A stretch of 64,000 nucleotides of DNA from Tillus elongatus (lineage: Eukaryota > Arthropoda > Insecta > Coleoptera > Cleridae). The translations under genes were made by a program, and so were the position numbers. Below the pieces are notes generated by a model, which did not search any database, was not told where the DNA came from, and was given only the letters and a program-made list of their open reading frames with translations. Numbering within the stretch: position 1 is the first letter of the stretch; each line of letters starts with the position of its first letter. Positions 13,547 through 26,331 of this stretch are shown here, one piece after another. The stretch is taken from NCBI GenBank assembly GCA_964006375.1, contig OZ023265.1, positions 158,767,618-158,831,617 of the forward strand, given 5' to 3'.

Positions 13547-14345
13547 ATGGGTGCAGTATATTCAGCGGTACTATTTTATTGCGAGGCGAAATGGTTATTA
13601 CGTGGGACATTTTTGAAACGTGTGTATAAATTCAGAAATCAAATCGACATTTTTATAGAAGAAAGGAAGGAAGCCGAGAAATTTCTAGATGATTTATTTG
13701 TGATGAAATTAAGCTACTTGGTCAACATATTCAAGAAATCAAATACATTGGATCTTCAACCCCAAAGAGCAATCATACATATGTTGGATATGAGTGATAA
13801 AGTTAATGCGTTTTGTAGAAAACTGGAATTATGGAACGGAAATGGAAAGCAAAATAACCTAGAAATGTTCGTAAATGTGGATGAATCTGCTACAACTTAC
13901 AAGGCAGAAGAACAACATGTGCAAGTTGTTTTTGTAACCACTGAAAATCATTTAGCTATGCTGGAAAGAATTTTTTTGCTCGCTTCAACTTGATAGCAAG
14001 TTACGAGTGAGTTAGGGATCTATTTCTAAATACTCCTGAAGGTTTCGACTGCTGAACAAGAAATCTATACAGACTTAATGGCAAGTGGAGTAATCAAAGA
14101 ACAATTTAGTAGTAAGTCACTCTTTGAATTTTTGGGCAGGGTTGGATGATGAGTTTTCTGTACTAAAAACAAGATAATTTCCTATACTATTACCATTTTT
14201 TACATGCTACCTTTGCGAAACCGAATTTTCAGCGGTAGTAATTTGAAGGCAAAATATAGAAAAAGACCTTAGAGTGTCAATTTCTAATATTGAACCTTCT
14301 CTCGAAAAACTTTGCTCTGCAAGACAGGCCCAAGGAAGTATCTAC
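13547..14345 (+). pseudogene. hAT transposase C-terminal part
   Basis: The open stretch to 13993 contains CEAKWLLRGTFLKRVYKFRN, the counterpart of the 'EVRWLSRGKVL.R..ELR' block of hAT transposases of the ZBED/SCAND3 group. It continues through FLDDLFVMKLSYLVNIF and MSDKVNAFCRKLELW. Beyond 13993 are several stops and frameshifts, but recognisable words of the dimerisation region remain (LCETEFSAVV..., IEPSLEKLCSARQAQGS) up to about 14340. It is inactive. Confidence 0.75.
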
Positions 14346-14636
14346 TTAATATTAATATTATTTTTAATTTAATGTTGATAACATAATTATTAAATGCATT
14401 GTGCAGTACTAGCACAATCCTAGTTAAATGTATTCTGTTGCTGTTCTTTCAGTAAATTAAATAAGAAACCTAAATTAGTGTATTCTATTGCCTTTGTCAG
14501 TAAATTGGATAAATTTTTAATAATATATTTATTCTCATTTTTTGGCAATATGCTCGCGCCGCCCAATTAGTTTGATTACGACTATAACCACCACCACCCC
14601 ACCCCCTAGGGTATGCACGCAAACCGTTGTTCGTTT
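14346..14636. other. Unassigned AT-rich sequence
   Basis: Two similar short stretches around CCTAGTTAAATGTATTCTGTTG and AAATTAGTGTATTCTATTG suggest a local duplication. Nothing else is seen. Confidence 0.4.
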
Positions 14637-15090
14637 ATTAGTGAATTTTCGTAGAAAAAATTCACTAATGGGGAGATCCCGACTTTTGATTTTTGAAAAA
14701 AATTTTGCAAATGAGCGCGAACTAGGACCCCTAGAACCCATATCCGGGGTCAGTTTCAATTTTTTCTCAATAAATAAAGGGGAGATTTTGATAAAATTTG
14801 GCATGTACCTGCCTTTTGTAAATGGCTTTGATAATTTCGTTAATCTCGGAAAAATCTGACGAGGTTTTCCGGGAAAATTTTGAGTTTCCATTCGAAAAAA
14901 AAAATATTTCAAAAAATAAAAAATCTATGATAACCAAATTTGGTAGGTAGGTTAGCGATATAAAAAGTAAACTATACACCAAGATTTAGATTTCTATGTT
15001 ACAAGACAAAAAAGTTATAATAAAATATTTTGGACCAGATCATTTCTATGAAAATTCACTACCATAACGCACTTGCTGCGTCCAGGCTTT
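14637..15090 (+). repeat. Family A mosaic repeat, copy 4 (no TA core)
   Basis: It starts with the hairpin TTAGTGAATTTTCGTAGAAA and its partner ATTCACTAAT. It carries the CCCATATCCGGGG block, then one 125-bp subunit (AAATTTGGCATGTACC...) and ends in TTCACTACCATAACGCACTTG. In this copy the (TA)n tract is missing, which shows the tract can be lost or had not yet expanded. Confidence 0.75.
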
Positions 15091-15818
15091 TTCTAATTCC
15101 TACCGACTACTCCCTCAGCTTTGTAATTGTGTTTTGTAGTAATAAACTGAGCAAATATACAGTTGTGCATCGATAACATCATAGCTGGAAGATACTCTAT
15201 GACATAAATGAGACAGAAAATGCAAAAGATGTGTAATTTTAAATAGTAGTAGATGTATCCAAGGATTATTACTAAATACTTATTTTCTTTTTAATAGTTA
15301 ATTTGTGTCATGCAATTCAGAGGCCACTGTATATTGTAAAATAAAAATACACCTACGATTTAATTACAGTTGTTAACAACAAAATCTAGGAGACACGTTT
15401 TATGGTTCTACTTAGTTATAAACTATTTTTATTTTTTAAAGAACAATATAGACACACCAGTCTTAATGATAAATGGTAGTAAAAGGTTGCATGCCGAATA
15501 TTTATGTGATGCTTTGCCGCTAATTTTCATTTTAAATAATTGCCACAAAGATGATGGCAAATTAAGCTACTAAAATTTGATTTGATCATTGAATAAAAAT
15601 TCGCTACCATAATGCACTTGCCGCATTCCTTGAACCATAGCATAATACTAAGCAAATCGAGTCACTTTGAAATATCTTCCAGTTTGATACTATTAATTAA
15701 ATCTTATCTTTCAGGGAGGCATCAATTTGTACATAGTGTTCCATTAAGACAGGTGACCGGTCATATCTCAGAAACTAATAATCTTACAGCTTTTAGATGA
15801 TTATAATAAAAGTGACCA
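15091..15818. other. Unassigned sequence with one diverged end motif
   Basis: No gene is recognised. A diverged copy of the family end motif (TTCGCTACCATAATGCACTTG) lies near 15600. Confidence 0.45.
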
Positions 15819-16588
15819 AAAGAGATTGCTGTAAATTATTTGCAAATTTACAGGGTGACCGCTAGGGGGCGTAATTGTGACATCCAAACGGAAAAATTAC
15901 ATTTTCTCAAAAAAGCACCACATAAGGCATGTCGACAGCTATCACTGTTTTAATATTCACTGTTTGCTGAACAAAAAAGGTTGGAATGTCATCTTTGTCA
16001 TTTGTCAAATAAAGTGGTGGGGGGAGGTAGAATTTTCTTTGGAAAAAAGCTCATAACTACGGTTTGGCTCGACCGAATTTGGTAGGCTTAGTCTCGTTTG
16101 GAAGAGCCTTTCAGGCTTTATGTTCAATCATATCAGCTATAGGAACACACTTCTTGTAATCGCCGCTAGAGGGCGCTATACTGAAAACTGGCATGTTTTA
16201 CAACCAAGAGAAATTGCTGGAAATTATTTGCAAATTTACAGGGTGACAGCTAGGGGGCGTAATTGTACATCAAAACGGAAAAACAACATTTTCTCAAAAA
16301 AGTACCATGTAAGGCATGTCGACAAATATCACTGTTTTTATCTTCACGGTTTGCTGAACAAAAATGTTTGGAATATCATCTTTGTCATTTGTCAAGTAAA
16401 GTGGTGGGGGAAGGTAGAATTTTCTTTGGAAAAAAGCTCATAACTACGGATGGCTCGACCGAATTTGGTAAGCTTGGTCTCGTTTGGAAGAGCCTTTCAG
16501 GCTTTATGTTCAGTCATATAAGCTATAGGAACACACTTCTTGTAATCGCCGCTAGAGGGCGCTATGCTGAAAACTCGCATGTTTGACG
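15819..16588 (+). repeat. Tandem duplication of a ~385-bp unit
   Basis: Two adjacent copies (about 15819-16203 and 16204-16588) share ATTTGCAAATTTACAGGGTGA, CTAGGGGGCGTAATTGT, AAGGCATGTCGACA, AAGTGGTGGGG and ATCGCCGCTAGAGGGCGCTAT. They differ at scattered bases and small indels. The unit contains two short GC-rich AGGGGGCG and AGAGGGCGC blocks. The ORFs inside differ between copies, so the unit is probably non-coding. Confidence 0.85.
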
Positions 16589-17142
16589 ATATTTTTTGAA
16601 ACATTTAAATACAACGATATATGGTTCTTTACACACTTGTATAAAGCAAGGAAGGCTCAACAATGTGACGAAAACCGCAGTGCGATATATTTCTTTATGT
16701 CGGAAATATTAACAAAAAATTGATTAAAACATACAGACGTAACGCATTAAACGACGCGTCATTTTCTACTAGACCGATTTTGTAAGTTCTAACTTAGATT
16801 TATAAATATCTGCAAATTCTAATGCTCAATTACATGACCTGCTCCTATTTTAACTAATAAATCAAATATATTAGAAGAATTCATTATTAACACTTTTATT
16901 ACAATCCATTAAGTCGATATATTTAAAAGCTAAGTAAGCTTTGCAGACGATGTGATGAATGACGTCCCAAATGTTCAAAATTACGTCCATTTTAATGACT
17001 AAATTTTGACGAGGAGTTTAGTAGTTTTGACCAAGAGTAGGCAAACAAACAACAAACATGAAAAGTCAAAACGGACAGTAGTAATTATATTATATTATAG
17101 AACATTTTTCTTGGCATTGCGTTGTCTTACGTTTAAAAATTA
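16589..17142. other. Unassigned sequence
   Basis: No gene or repeat structure is recognised. Confidence 0.45.
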
Positions 17143-17940
17143 TCTTTTACTAATGAGGATATCCCGACTTTTGAATTTTAAAACAAATTTCTTCAAATGA
17201 GCGCTAACTAGGCCCCCTAGAACACATATCCGGGGTCCGTTTGAATTTTCATATGTTTTCTTTCTAAAAAAAATCATATCTCCGGAAATAACAAAGTAAG
17301 GGCAACCAATTTAGGTACGCGGGTTTATATAATTATAAGCAAACTACCTACCAAACTTTAAGATAAAAAGTGGGCATTTAAAGAAAAATTAATTGGGGTT
17401 TTCCTCAAAACGTCAAAGTCGCGATTTAAAACGTCAAAATTGGCAACATTTAGGCAAAGAACCTGAAACTAATAGGAGCTATGGAAAGAAATTGTCTCAA
17501 GAAGAATGTTTTACAAGGCCTGAAGTCTTAGATTCAACCGTCATCGTCCTTTATATTACTAAAATATTTTCAGAAAATTCATTTCAAATAGACCCTTTCT
17601 CTGATGCTTTGGCAGTAGCCTTAGCTATAGAGTTTATCGTTTAATAGGATATAATTTTTGGTCGAGTTTTCGTAAAAAATCAATAAAGTTCAATATATCC
17701 GTTACAAGATACGAAAAAAACAGTATACATTAATTATAGGGTGTCTTGAGCTCCTTCTTAAAGAAAAATTTTACAGTCACAGGCTGGCCCATAAGTCGTT
17801 GGTGATACAAATTCTCTATTTTTTTAATCGAACACGCCTTATTGGATTTTTGCATTTTCCATCGAAATATAATGCATGGTTGTGAGAAAATTCGGGACGC
17901 AGCAAGTGCGTTATGGTAGCGAATTTTCATTAAATGCTTC
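17143..17940 (+). repeat. Composite family A head plus family B repeat
   Basis: A family A head (CGACTTTTGAATTTTAAAAC, GAGCGCTAACTAGGCCCCC, CATATCCGGGG) joins family B sequence at about 17350. Family B carries the paired AACGTCAAA blocks and the TTTGAAATGAATTTTCTG-type segment, and ends at the motif GGGACGCAGCAAGTGCGTT near 17892. The same A+B order occurs at 32478-33700. This suggests a single non-autonomous element of about 0.8-1.2 kb from which the separate A and B pieces derive. Confidence 0.6.
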
Positions 17941-17960
17941 AAATTTGAATAGGACAATTG

Positions 17961-18664
17961 CTACCCATATAAACGCTGGCTTGATACACGAATTAAATGG
18001 AGGCGATTTCGACCAAAGACTGCACTTTTGTGAAATTATGCAACCTTAGCGGATGGTGAATAAGCAAAATTGTGAATACTGGTCCAAAAATAATCCACGA
18101 TGGATTCGAGAAGCTCATAACCAATCACCCGAGAAGCTTAATGTATAAGCAGGCATATTAAATGACCAACTACTAGGGCTATTTTTATTTGAACAAAATC
18201 TTACAGGTTAACCATACCTGATCTTTTTACAATTCCACCTTCTACCAGCTTTAGTTACACTCTATCCTGACCCAAATAATTCCCATTTACCCAGTCCAGA
18301 AATTTGCTACAACAAGATGGTACACCAGCACATTATGAAAGAGAAGTTTGAGACTATCTTAATCTGACATTTCCGGGAAACTTGATTGGTCGACGAGGTC
18401 TCGTTGAATGGCCAGCGAGATCACCTCATATGACACCTCTTGACTTTTTTGTGGAATCATTTGAAATGCAAAGTGTTTTTAAATCGTCCATTGATGACTT
18501 AAAGTGCCCGATAAGAATGGAAATGAGAACATTTTTATCCGAAACAATAAACAATGTTCAAGCAGAGTTTGTTTCTAGACTTGGACATTGTCAAGCAGTT
18601 AACGGACAACACTTTGAGCACTTACTGAAATATATTATCCATTCATCAATCGCCGGTCATCCCT
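17961..18664 (+). pseudogene. Tc1/mariner-like transposase, relic 2
   Basis: The reading begins with LIHELNGGDFDQRLHFCEIM, equivalent to the DFDRRLEFCE block of relic 1. YWSKNNPRW, PEKLNV, and then WPARSPHMTPLDFF in the open stretch 18382-18666 follow. It ends with NGQHFEHLLKYI. The N-terminal DNA-binding half is missing: family B sequence with its end motif stands just upstream. Stops and frameshifts are frequent, and the usual LWG after the last DDE block is replaced (VESFEMQ). Confidence 0.75.
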
Positions 18665-19191
18665 AGTCTTTCTTGTATTTATTTTCTTGGTTGTGTTCCT
18701 CTAATGTTTTCTTATTTAACTAAATAGCACTAGTACTACTCTGCTTTAGTGCCATTAATAATTTAAAACTATGTTCGATGCTTACCTTTAGAGCAATAAA
18801 TTCGAGTCATTTATTCTTAGTTGATTAAAAAACAAATTCAGGAAACAAGGTCGTCATTTTGAAAATGCGTGATAGAATCACATATCACAAGCGGCATACT
18901 GCAATTTAAAGAAATGTCGATGGCGTAATACAGCGTGTAGAACCATGTCTATTAATATAGTGTACTTATGTAAGTTTACATAAGATCATGGGATTTAGTA
19001 ACTTCCGTGAGGCGTAATGGTTACGTCATGATTTTTTAAAACTAATATGTAGAGTCTTTGAGTTATATGAAAATGAAAATATTAGATGCGTAGGAGGAAC
19101 AGACTTGGCTCTACATGAGACCTGAAAGCTTTTAACATATTTTCATTAAGAAATCGAGTGCCAACAAGCCCTAACCTCATATAACAAAGAA
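18665..19191. other. Unassigned sequence
   Basis: No gene or repeat is recognised. Confidence 0.45.
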
Positions 19192-21024
19192 CTTAGCCGA
19201 TTCAAAAAGAGAACCTGGAGGCAGTTTTGCAAAGGGATAGATAACTGGCCCCCGCACAGCGTCTACAGAACATCCTATCAAAGGATTGCTCAAACAGTAT
19301 TGGTTTACTTAAAAAGCCAAACCGTGAAGATTTAAATAGCCCAGAGAAAAGCAGTTTCCAGACTCACAAAACACAGAAGATTATTTGCACCAGGTCAGCT
19401 CATGTGACCAAGGGTTGAGAAGCTCAGTAAGAATTGGGAAAAGACTAGCATATAAAATCTTCAACATTAACAGGATCAAATGGGCGATGGAGAGTTGTAA
19501 CCCTTAGAAATTCCCTGGTAGAGACGGAATAGTTGCAACTTTGCTACAGCGAGGTTGACATATTAAAACACCACCTACAGCGAGTATGTAGAACTAGTTT
19601 AATCCTAGGCTATATACCTCAAGCATGGAGAGAAGCAAATGTGATGTTTATACCAAAAAACAGGACGTAGCCCTAAGGACGAATACCGACCCATTAGTCT
19701 CACATCCTTTCTCCGAAAGGCCTTGGAGAAATATTTGACAAATACATTAGAAGCGAAACCCTCACAAGAAAAGCGCTTCACGTACAACAATTGTCCTATC
19801 AGGTGGGCAAATCCACATTTAATGCCCTCCACTGTTTAGTGAGGGGTATAGAGGAAACTTTTGTGGCCAAAGGAGTAGCCCTCAGTGCATTGATTGACAT
19901 AGAAGATGCATTCGACAACACCTCATAGCAATCCATTAAGCGGGAACTACAAGGAATGAAAATGGACTTCCCAATTCTAAGATAGATTGAGTCATGCTAA
20001 AAACCCTGTTACCACAGCTACTATAAATGAAACCAGCGCGACAAAGACGACGGCAAAAGGTTGTCACAGCTGCTGGGGTCGTCCCTTGTTGATAAACATA
20101 AACCTACATCGAGCGGTGCATTCATTGGCATAGAGGATGCCTTCTACAACACCTCATATCAATCCATTAGGCGGGCCCTACAAGAAAGGGAAATGGAATT
20201 CCCCATTCTAAGATAGATCGAGTCATGCTAAAAACCCTTTTACCACAGCCACTATAAATAAAACCAGCGCAACAAAGACGACAGCAAAAGGTTTTCACCT
20301 CTGCTGGGGTCGTCCCTTGTTGATAAACATAAACCTACATCGAGCGGTGCATTCATTGGCATAGAGGATGCCTTTTACAACACCTCATATCAATCCATTA
20401 GGCGGGTCCTACAAGAAAGGTAAATGGAATTCCCCATTCTAAGATAGATTGAGTCATGCTAAAAACCATGTGACCACAGCTACTATAAATAAAACCAGCA
20501 CAACAAAGACGTCGGCAAAAGGTTGTCACCTCTGCTGGGGTCGTCCCTTGTTGGTAAACATAAACCTACATCGAGCGAAGCAGGATTCGCAGTTCAAGGA
20601 TATGCAGATGATATTGTGATAACAGTGATAACAGTAAGGGGAAGCATACTGCTGTAATACCTAGTTTATTGCAAACAGCCCTAAATATTTTAAGGGTCTA
20701 GTGTAAGACAAAGGGGTTTACTGTCAATCCTAATAAGACAGTTTTTGTCCCATTCACGAACAGAAACTAATTTAAAATGGTCCCACTCTGAATGGGACAT
20801 ATACAATTTTCCAATGAAGTTAAATATTTAGGGATCTTCTTAGACCAAAAACTGAACTGGAACACGCCCTTGAGAAAAACTCTTTCAAGAGTCAGGATGG
20901 CAATCTGGACTTGCCGTAAACTCGTAGGAAAGAGATGGGGGGTTGAATCTCAGGATGGTATATTGGATATACCAAATGTGGATAAAACCATGGTCACATA
21001 TGCATCTATAGTATTAGGGCTGTA
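19192..21024 (+). pseudogene. Non-LTR retrotransposon reverse transcriptase, heavily decayed
   Basis: Plus-strand frames give, in order, YIPQAWREANVMFIPK (fingers), a PISLTS-like block, LHVQQLSYQVGKSTFNALHC, ALIDIEDAFDNTS (palm, catalytic Asp), FAVQGYADDIVI (the YADD-type catalytic box), then TKGFTVNPNKTVFVPFT and NEVKYLGIFLDQKLNWNTPL. These are the RT1-7 blocks of insect non-LTR elements (R1/jockey-like, with the endonuclease lost). Stop codons and frameshifts interrupt nearly every block. A 231-bp unit between the palm block and the YADD box is present three times. Confidence 0.8.
19891..20583 (+). repeat. Three tandem 231-bp units inside the RT relic
   Basis: The unit starts around GGCATAGAGGATGC (19891, 20122 and 20353) and ends with AAACATAAACCTACATCGAG. 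The period is 231 bp, which is 77 codons, so the array keeps frame with the flanking RT sequence. The last two units are more alike than either is to the first. Confidence 0.85.
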
Positions 21025-21253
21025 ACGTTCTGTGGTGGCTTTTTACAAGTAACTTAAATACCTTGTAACCCCAAATAAGCTTTATTCTAAAACGTACATT
21101 TACATAATACAAATGGCTTCTAGTAAAGTGACTGCTACTACAATTCACGAGCGTACCTGTAGGAACGTGAATATTTTCGGTGGCGTCGATAACGCATTTC
21201 TTATCGCTCTATAAAAACATACAAGATATACTCACAGCATTCAATAAAACTAC

Positions 21254-21342
<89 letters not shown>

Positions 21343-21534
21343 TGTGAAACACACTTATGGAATAAAATTCATTATTCAGCAAAAAATATTTTTGGTGGAA
21401 AACTCTGAGACAGGTGAAGTTTAATTTGTCGAACATTATCTTATAATTATAGTTAAGAAAATTAAACTCCCACCGGTTTACCCCCACCACTTTATCTTTT
21501 TTTTTTAATAGCAATCCTACATTTTTTCATCACA
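21025..21534. repeat. Unassigned sequence with a (TA)n tract
   Basis: About 82 bp of TA dinucleotide runs from 21258 to 21339. It is followed by ACAGTGTGAAACACACTTATGG, whose inverse (AGTGTGTTTCACATTG) precedes the (TA)n tract at 26190. No gene is seen. Confidence 0.7.
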
Positions 21535-23205
21535 ATTCGATGGATCACATTTTTCTGAATGCGGAGATACCCCATATCTAATCTATCTAATTTTACAGTT
21601 TTCAATACGGGGTGGACATTTAATACCGGAATATTAAAACTAAACAGTTTACCCTGAAATTCAATTTTCGAAAATAAAGTTAATAAAGACGTCCCTTTCT
21701 TATCATAAATGTTCAAAATGTTCTCCATTTACTTGCACACAACGAAATAATCTGCTCTGGAATTCTTCCCTAACTCTGTTCAAGACGTCAGGCGTTACGT
21801 TCCTAATTTATGTTGCTATTTTCATTTTCAAATCATCTAAATCAGCAGCTTGCGTTTTATACACTCGGTTTTTAAGGTATCCCAATAAAAAGAAATCAAG
21901 AGGTGTAAGATCTGATCATCTAGCGGGCCATTCTACGAAATATTTTCGTCCAATCCATCTTTGTGGAAATACTTCGTGTAAATTATCCTGTACTTGAAGA
22001 GCAAATTGGGGCGGTTCACCGTCTTGTTGAAACCATATTCTTTCATGGGAAATATTAGGTTCCATTACATTTGGATACAATTCTGCTAACATTCGGACAA
22101 CCTGTTCTCTTAGCATTTCTAAATATCTTAGATTGCTTAGATTTTCTATAAAAACAGTTTCAACTACGTGATCACCAATGATACCAACCCAAACGTTCAA
22201 CTTCTGAGGACGCTGAGTGTGTGTTTGTCGCATCCAGTTGGGGTTCTCGGCAGCCCAGTATCTGCAATTGTGCTTGTTTACATCGCCATTCAAAAGAAAT
22301 GTTGCGTCATCGGAAAACAGAACGTCAGTAGAAGAAATAACATTTATATGTAACTTCTCCAGCAGTTGTTCACAAAATTGCAGTCTTCTATCAGTCATCG
22401 TCAATCAACTCTTGAACGTGTTGTAGTTTATAGGGATGCATTTTTTCGTTTTTGAGACATCTTAAAACTGTTGATTGACTAGCATCAGTTTCACGTGCAA
22501 TTTGACGGGTAGAATTTGTTGATTATTCTTGAAAAGCCAATAAAATATTGAGTTTTACATCTTCTTCAACAAACTTGGGTCTCCTAGGCAGTGGTTTAAC
22601 GTGCCCATAATCACGAAACTGTGAATGTATCTTAGACACAGTTCCCTAGGTTAGTGGGGAGAAATCTGGATGTTTTTCATTAAATAGGTTAACAACTTGT
22701 GCCAGTGTTCTACACATATCACCATACCCAATCATCATTAATATTTCTGTTAGCAGAGTTTCAGTTAAGTATCGCATTATTAGACCAAAAATTAATTGAA
22801 ATTATCGGAAAAAAAATTACGGCCAATTTATTAGGAGACCGTGCATTCAACATAATACACTACAAAATAAAACAGAACTGTTAAATTTCACCTTTCACAC
22901 TGCAAAAATTGGTGGTTAATAAGAAACGATTAATGATACCAAGTACGTTTTAGATACAAGACAAGATAAGAAATTTAAGATGAGAGTCAGTGAAGAATTC
23001 CAAAGCAGATTATTTTGTTGTGTGGAAGTGAATGAAGAACATTTTAAACATTTATTATGAGAAAGGAACGTTTTTATTAAGTTTATTTTCGAAATTTTAA
23101 TTTCAGGGTACACTGTTTAGTTTTAATATTCCGGTATTAAATTTCCACCCTGTATTGAAAAATGTAATATAGGGGTAAATATGGGGTATCTCCGTATTGA
23201 GAAAA
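21535..23205 (-). mobile_element. Tc1/mariner-superfamily element 3 with ~150-bp inverted repeats
   Basis: The left terminal region (21535-21690) contains GGAGATACCCCATAT, GGGGTGGACATTTAATACCG and TCAATTTTCGAAAATAAA. It recurs in reverse complement at 23060-23205. The enclosed 1.67 kb holds one minus-strand transposase relic. The right end abuts a GACGCAGCAAGTGCGTT motif copy near 23215. Confidence 0.75.
21703..22777 (-). pseudogene. Tc1/mariner-like (DDE_3) transposase, relic 3
   Basis: The minus-strand start near 22777 reads MRYLTETLLTEILMMIGYGD. It goes through a helix-turn-helix region (STRQIARETDASQSTVLRCL) with a stop before it. The longest open part (22404-21916) gives DRRLQFCEQL, LFSDDATFLLNG with the first catalytic Asp, CRYWAAENPNW, QKLNVWVG, IWFQQDGEPPQF with the second Asp, and WPAR. 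The end reads NGEHFEHL and stop near 21703. Length and block order fit the insect family seen at 1388-2447, but stops and at least one frameshift inactivate it. Confidence 0.8.
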
Positions 23206-24149
23206 AGGTTCGGGACGCAGCAAGTGCGTTATGATAGCGAATTTTCTTTAAAATGTTTTTAATAGCATATGTCTTTCTTTGATGAAAGCAGCCATCAAAC
23301 TTGGTTGCCTATATAGCAGAAACAATGTACCATATTTCATCGAAATAACTTTATTGTTTGAAACAATATAAACATTTTTCAAAAGTCTGGATGCAGCAAG
23401 TGTGTTATGGAAGTGAATTTCCATTAAAATGTTTTTAATAGCAAATGCGAGCAGGCATCAATCTGATTACCGATATAGCCTATGTAGTAGAAACAATGTA
23501 CTATATTTTATCAAAATTACTTATTGTTTGAAAATATACAAAAATTTTCCGAAAATAAACTTAAATGTTGGTTTCCTAGCCAACAAACCTTACGTTAATA
23601 GCAAATTGAGTTATGGAAATTTGAAGGATTTAATGAAAATTCGCTACCAACACGCACTTACTGCATCCAGATTTTTTTCTTACAAACATGCATCATACTT
23701 CGATAAAAGATGCAAAAATGCATTAATGAATTTGTTCTACGAAAATTTGCTAAAAGTTATAGACCGTTAAACCATAAACTTCACTAAACCTACAACGAAA
23801 GCATCAACTTAACTAAACCGACAGCCAAAGCATCAGATAAAGGGTCTATTTGAAATGAATTTTCTGTAAATATTTTAGTAAAATGAAGGACTGTGATGGT
23901 TGAATCTGAAACTTAAGGATTCGCAGAACACTGTTCATGCAACATTTTCTTTTCACAATCCGTATTTGTTTCACGTTCTTTGCCTAAACATTACCAATTT
24001 TGACGTTTCAAATTGCGAGTTTGACGTTTTAAGGAAAACTCCAAACTTTGTTTCTTTAACTGCCCATAACTTCTTTGTCTTTAAAGCTACAGAACTAAAT
24101 TTTGGTACAGGGTTCACTCTTTATAATACAAACACGCGCGCCACTTGGT
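23206..24149. repeat. Tandem MITE-like units and family B repeat
   Basis: Motif copies stand at about 23212, 23394 (both GACGCAGCAAGTG type) and 23650 (inverse). Each of the first two is followed by TTAAAATGTTTTTAATAGCA and a GCCATCAAA/GGCATCAA block, giving a unit about 180 bp long. The segment after 23660 is family B (CGTTAAACCATAAA, then TTTGAAATGAATTTTCTG and paired GACGTTT blocks). No gene is seen. Confidence 0.6.
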
Positions 24150-24330
24150 TGCGCTTACTTTGTTACTTTCGGAGATATATTTTTTTTAGAAAGAGAACAC
24201 AACATTTTTCGGGAAAACCTGGTCCGATTTTCCTGGCTAACGAACTTATCCAAGCCACTTGCACAAGGAAAGTACTCACCAAATTTGAAATTTGATCAAG
24301 ATTGGTCCATTATTTTTTGAGTTATCGGTT

Positions 24331-24411
<81 letters not shown>
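24150..24411 (-). repeat. Family A tail (inverted) with (TA)n
   Basis: It carries GGGAAAACCTGGTCCGATTT, TCCTGGCTAACGAACTTATC and TTTTTTGAGTTATCGGT, then about 78 bp of TA (24333-24411). This matches the order in the inverted family A copy at 5938-6830. Confidence 0.7.
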
Positions 24412-24414
<3 letters not shown>

Positions 24415-25955
24415 AAACTCTTTATTATAGGCCGAGCCTTCGGAAAATTTTATTCCTTTCTCAAGGATATAACGTGCCCACTAAGCATGGTAACTTACAA
24501 ATGCTTACCGCAACGTTAAATAATATACCATTAAGCAAGTTAAGCTTGCAACATGAAACTTTAACGTAACTTTCAAATATAATATCTCGTTTGCCGGCTT
24601 GTTGTTTTTCTCCATTTGTAAGCTCACGTAAAGTTACAATTGTAATGTTTCTTAAAGTTTGTTTTAATTTGTAAACAACATTTATTTGAATTCCCTCTGT
24701 TTTGGTGATCGTGTATGTTCGATCGTATGTCATCGTCGTCCAATAGCAACATAGCAACACCGACGCCAACAGCGAACTGACTCTGACAAAGCGCCCGGCG
24801 TTAATTAATGGCGGTTTGTTGTTTAGATTTTTTATAATTGCGTCATCATAAGTCTTAACTATCTCTATTGAGTAAATATAGTCGGTACTTATAACTTACT
24901 TACCATGTACATTTGATGGTCAATAAAGTGTATATATCTATCTATCAGCAGAAATGAAATGTGTTGTAAGTCTTTAATTTTTTTATGTAATAAAGATTTT
25001 ATTCTAATTAACATCGTCTTAAGTCATTTTTTACAGTTTTACAAGAAATATATATTATGTATAAATACATCTATATACCTATATTCAGTATCAGTTAGTA
25101 ACTTGAAATAAATTCAGTTAATCAAATACAGTTTCCTTTTTTCAAAAATGCTTGGACACATTGGTTAGTAATTCAAGTTGCAGTCTTTTAAAAAATCTAT
25201 ACAGTATGTATCATATTTGAAAAATGACTTCATCGATAATTTCTTTAAATCAACCTTACGTTTTTGTTGACTATTTTTAAAGTTCTTACATGTGAAGTTG
25301 TAGAAAACCAGTAGATTAAAATCTTTTATTCATTGATAACTACACAATTTTTTTTCGTGCTTTCAACTCAAGATTTATAATAAAAATTTGAAATTTGGTG
25401 CTTTTGTATCCCTTGATGTGTATTTTAAAAATAGTCAACAAAAAGCTAAGCTGAAGTAGATTAATTTGAATTATCCCAAGTTACAAACCTGCACTGTATA
25501 TATAATATATACAATTGCAGGTAAATTGCAAATATAACTTTAAATTTTACAACTTTGCTAGGTCCTTTTATAATTGAAGCTTGCTGTAAGGCAACATGTG
25601 TAAGTATAAAGAAAGTTTGTAACAGCTCACTACAGTAAACTTGCAGTACAGTTACAAAAGAAACATTCACATATGTAAAGTCCCTGGGGGGAAGATTTGC
25701 CATTTGCAACAAACTTGCAGGAGGCTTTCTGCTTAATGCAATATTACCTTGCTCAGTGGGTGAGTTCTACTAAACTAATTATGCAATAACAAACATGAAA
25801 AGAAAACCTTTTTATGAATTTGAGTGAAGTCCTAAAAGGTTTTCTTTTCATGTTTGTTATTGCATAATTAGTTTAGTAGAACTCACATTATATCCTTGAG
25901 AAAGGAATAAATTTTTCCGAAAGCTCAGTCTATAATAAAGAGTTTTATTCTGCAA
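24412..25955. mobile_element. Inverted-repeat-bounded segment of unknown type
   Basis: The ~65-bp left end (AATAAAACTCTTTATTATAG...CTTTCTCAAGGATATAA) returns inverted at about 25888-25955. Both ends face (TA)n tracts, at 24333-24411 and 25980 onward. The interior has no recognised domain. A perfect 52-bp hairpin sits just inside the right end. It may be a non-autonomous DNA element. Confidence 0.5.
25761..25885. repeat. Perfect 52-bp inverted repeat with 21-nt loop
   Basis: Bases 25761-25812 are the exact reverse complement of 25834-25885. The arms begin TGAGTTCTACTAAACTAATT. The palindrome is far more exact than its surroundings. Confidence 0.95.

Positions 25956-26331
<376 letters not shown>

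Larger units (their letters stand above)
11933..14345 (+). mobile_element. hAT-family transposon relic
   Basis: The left side carries CAGCGTTTCTCAACC followed by a GCGACCC block, a typical hAT-type end. A plus-strand transposase relic follows in pieces (12159-12600 and 13547-14345). A clear right terminal repeat and 8-bp target duplication were not found. The element is interrupted by a minus-strand non-LTR fragment at 12604-13540. Confidence 0.65.

Noticed and set aside
16120..16586. Two 107-codon ORFs
   Set aside because: They lie within a tandem duplication, in different frames, and are not conserved between the two units.
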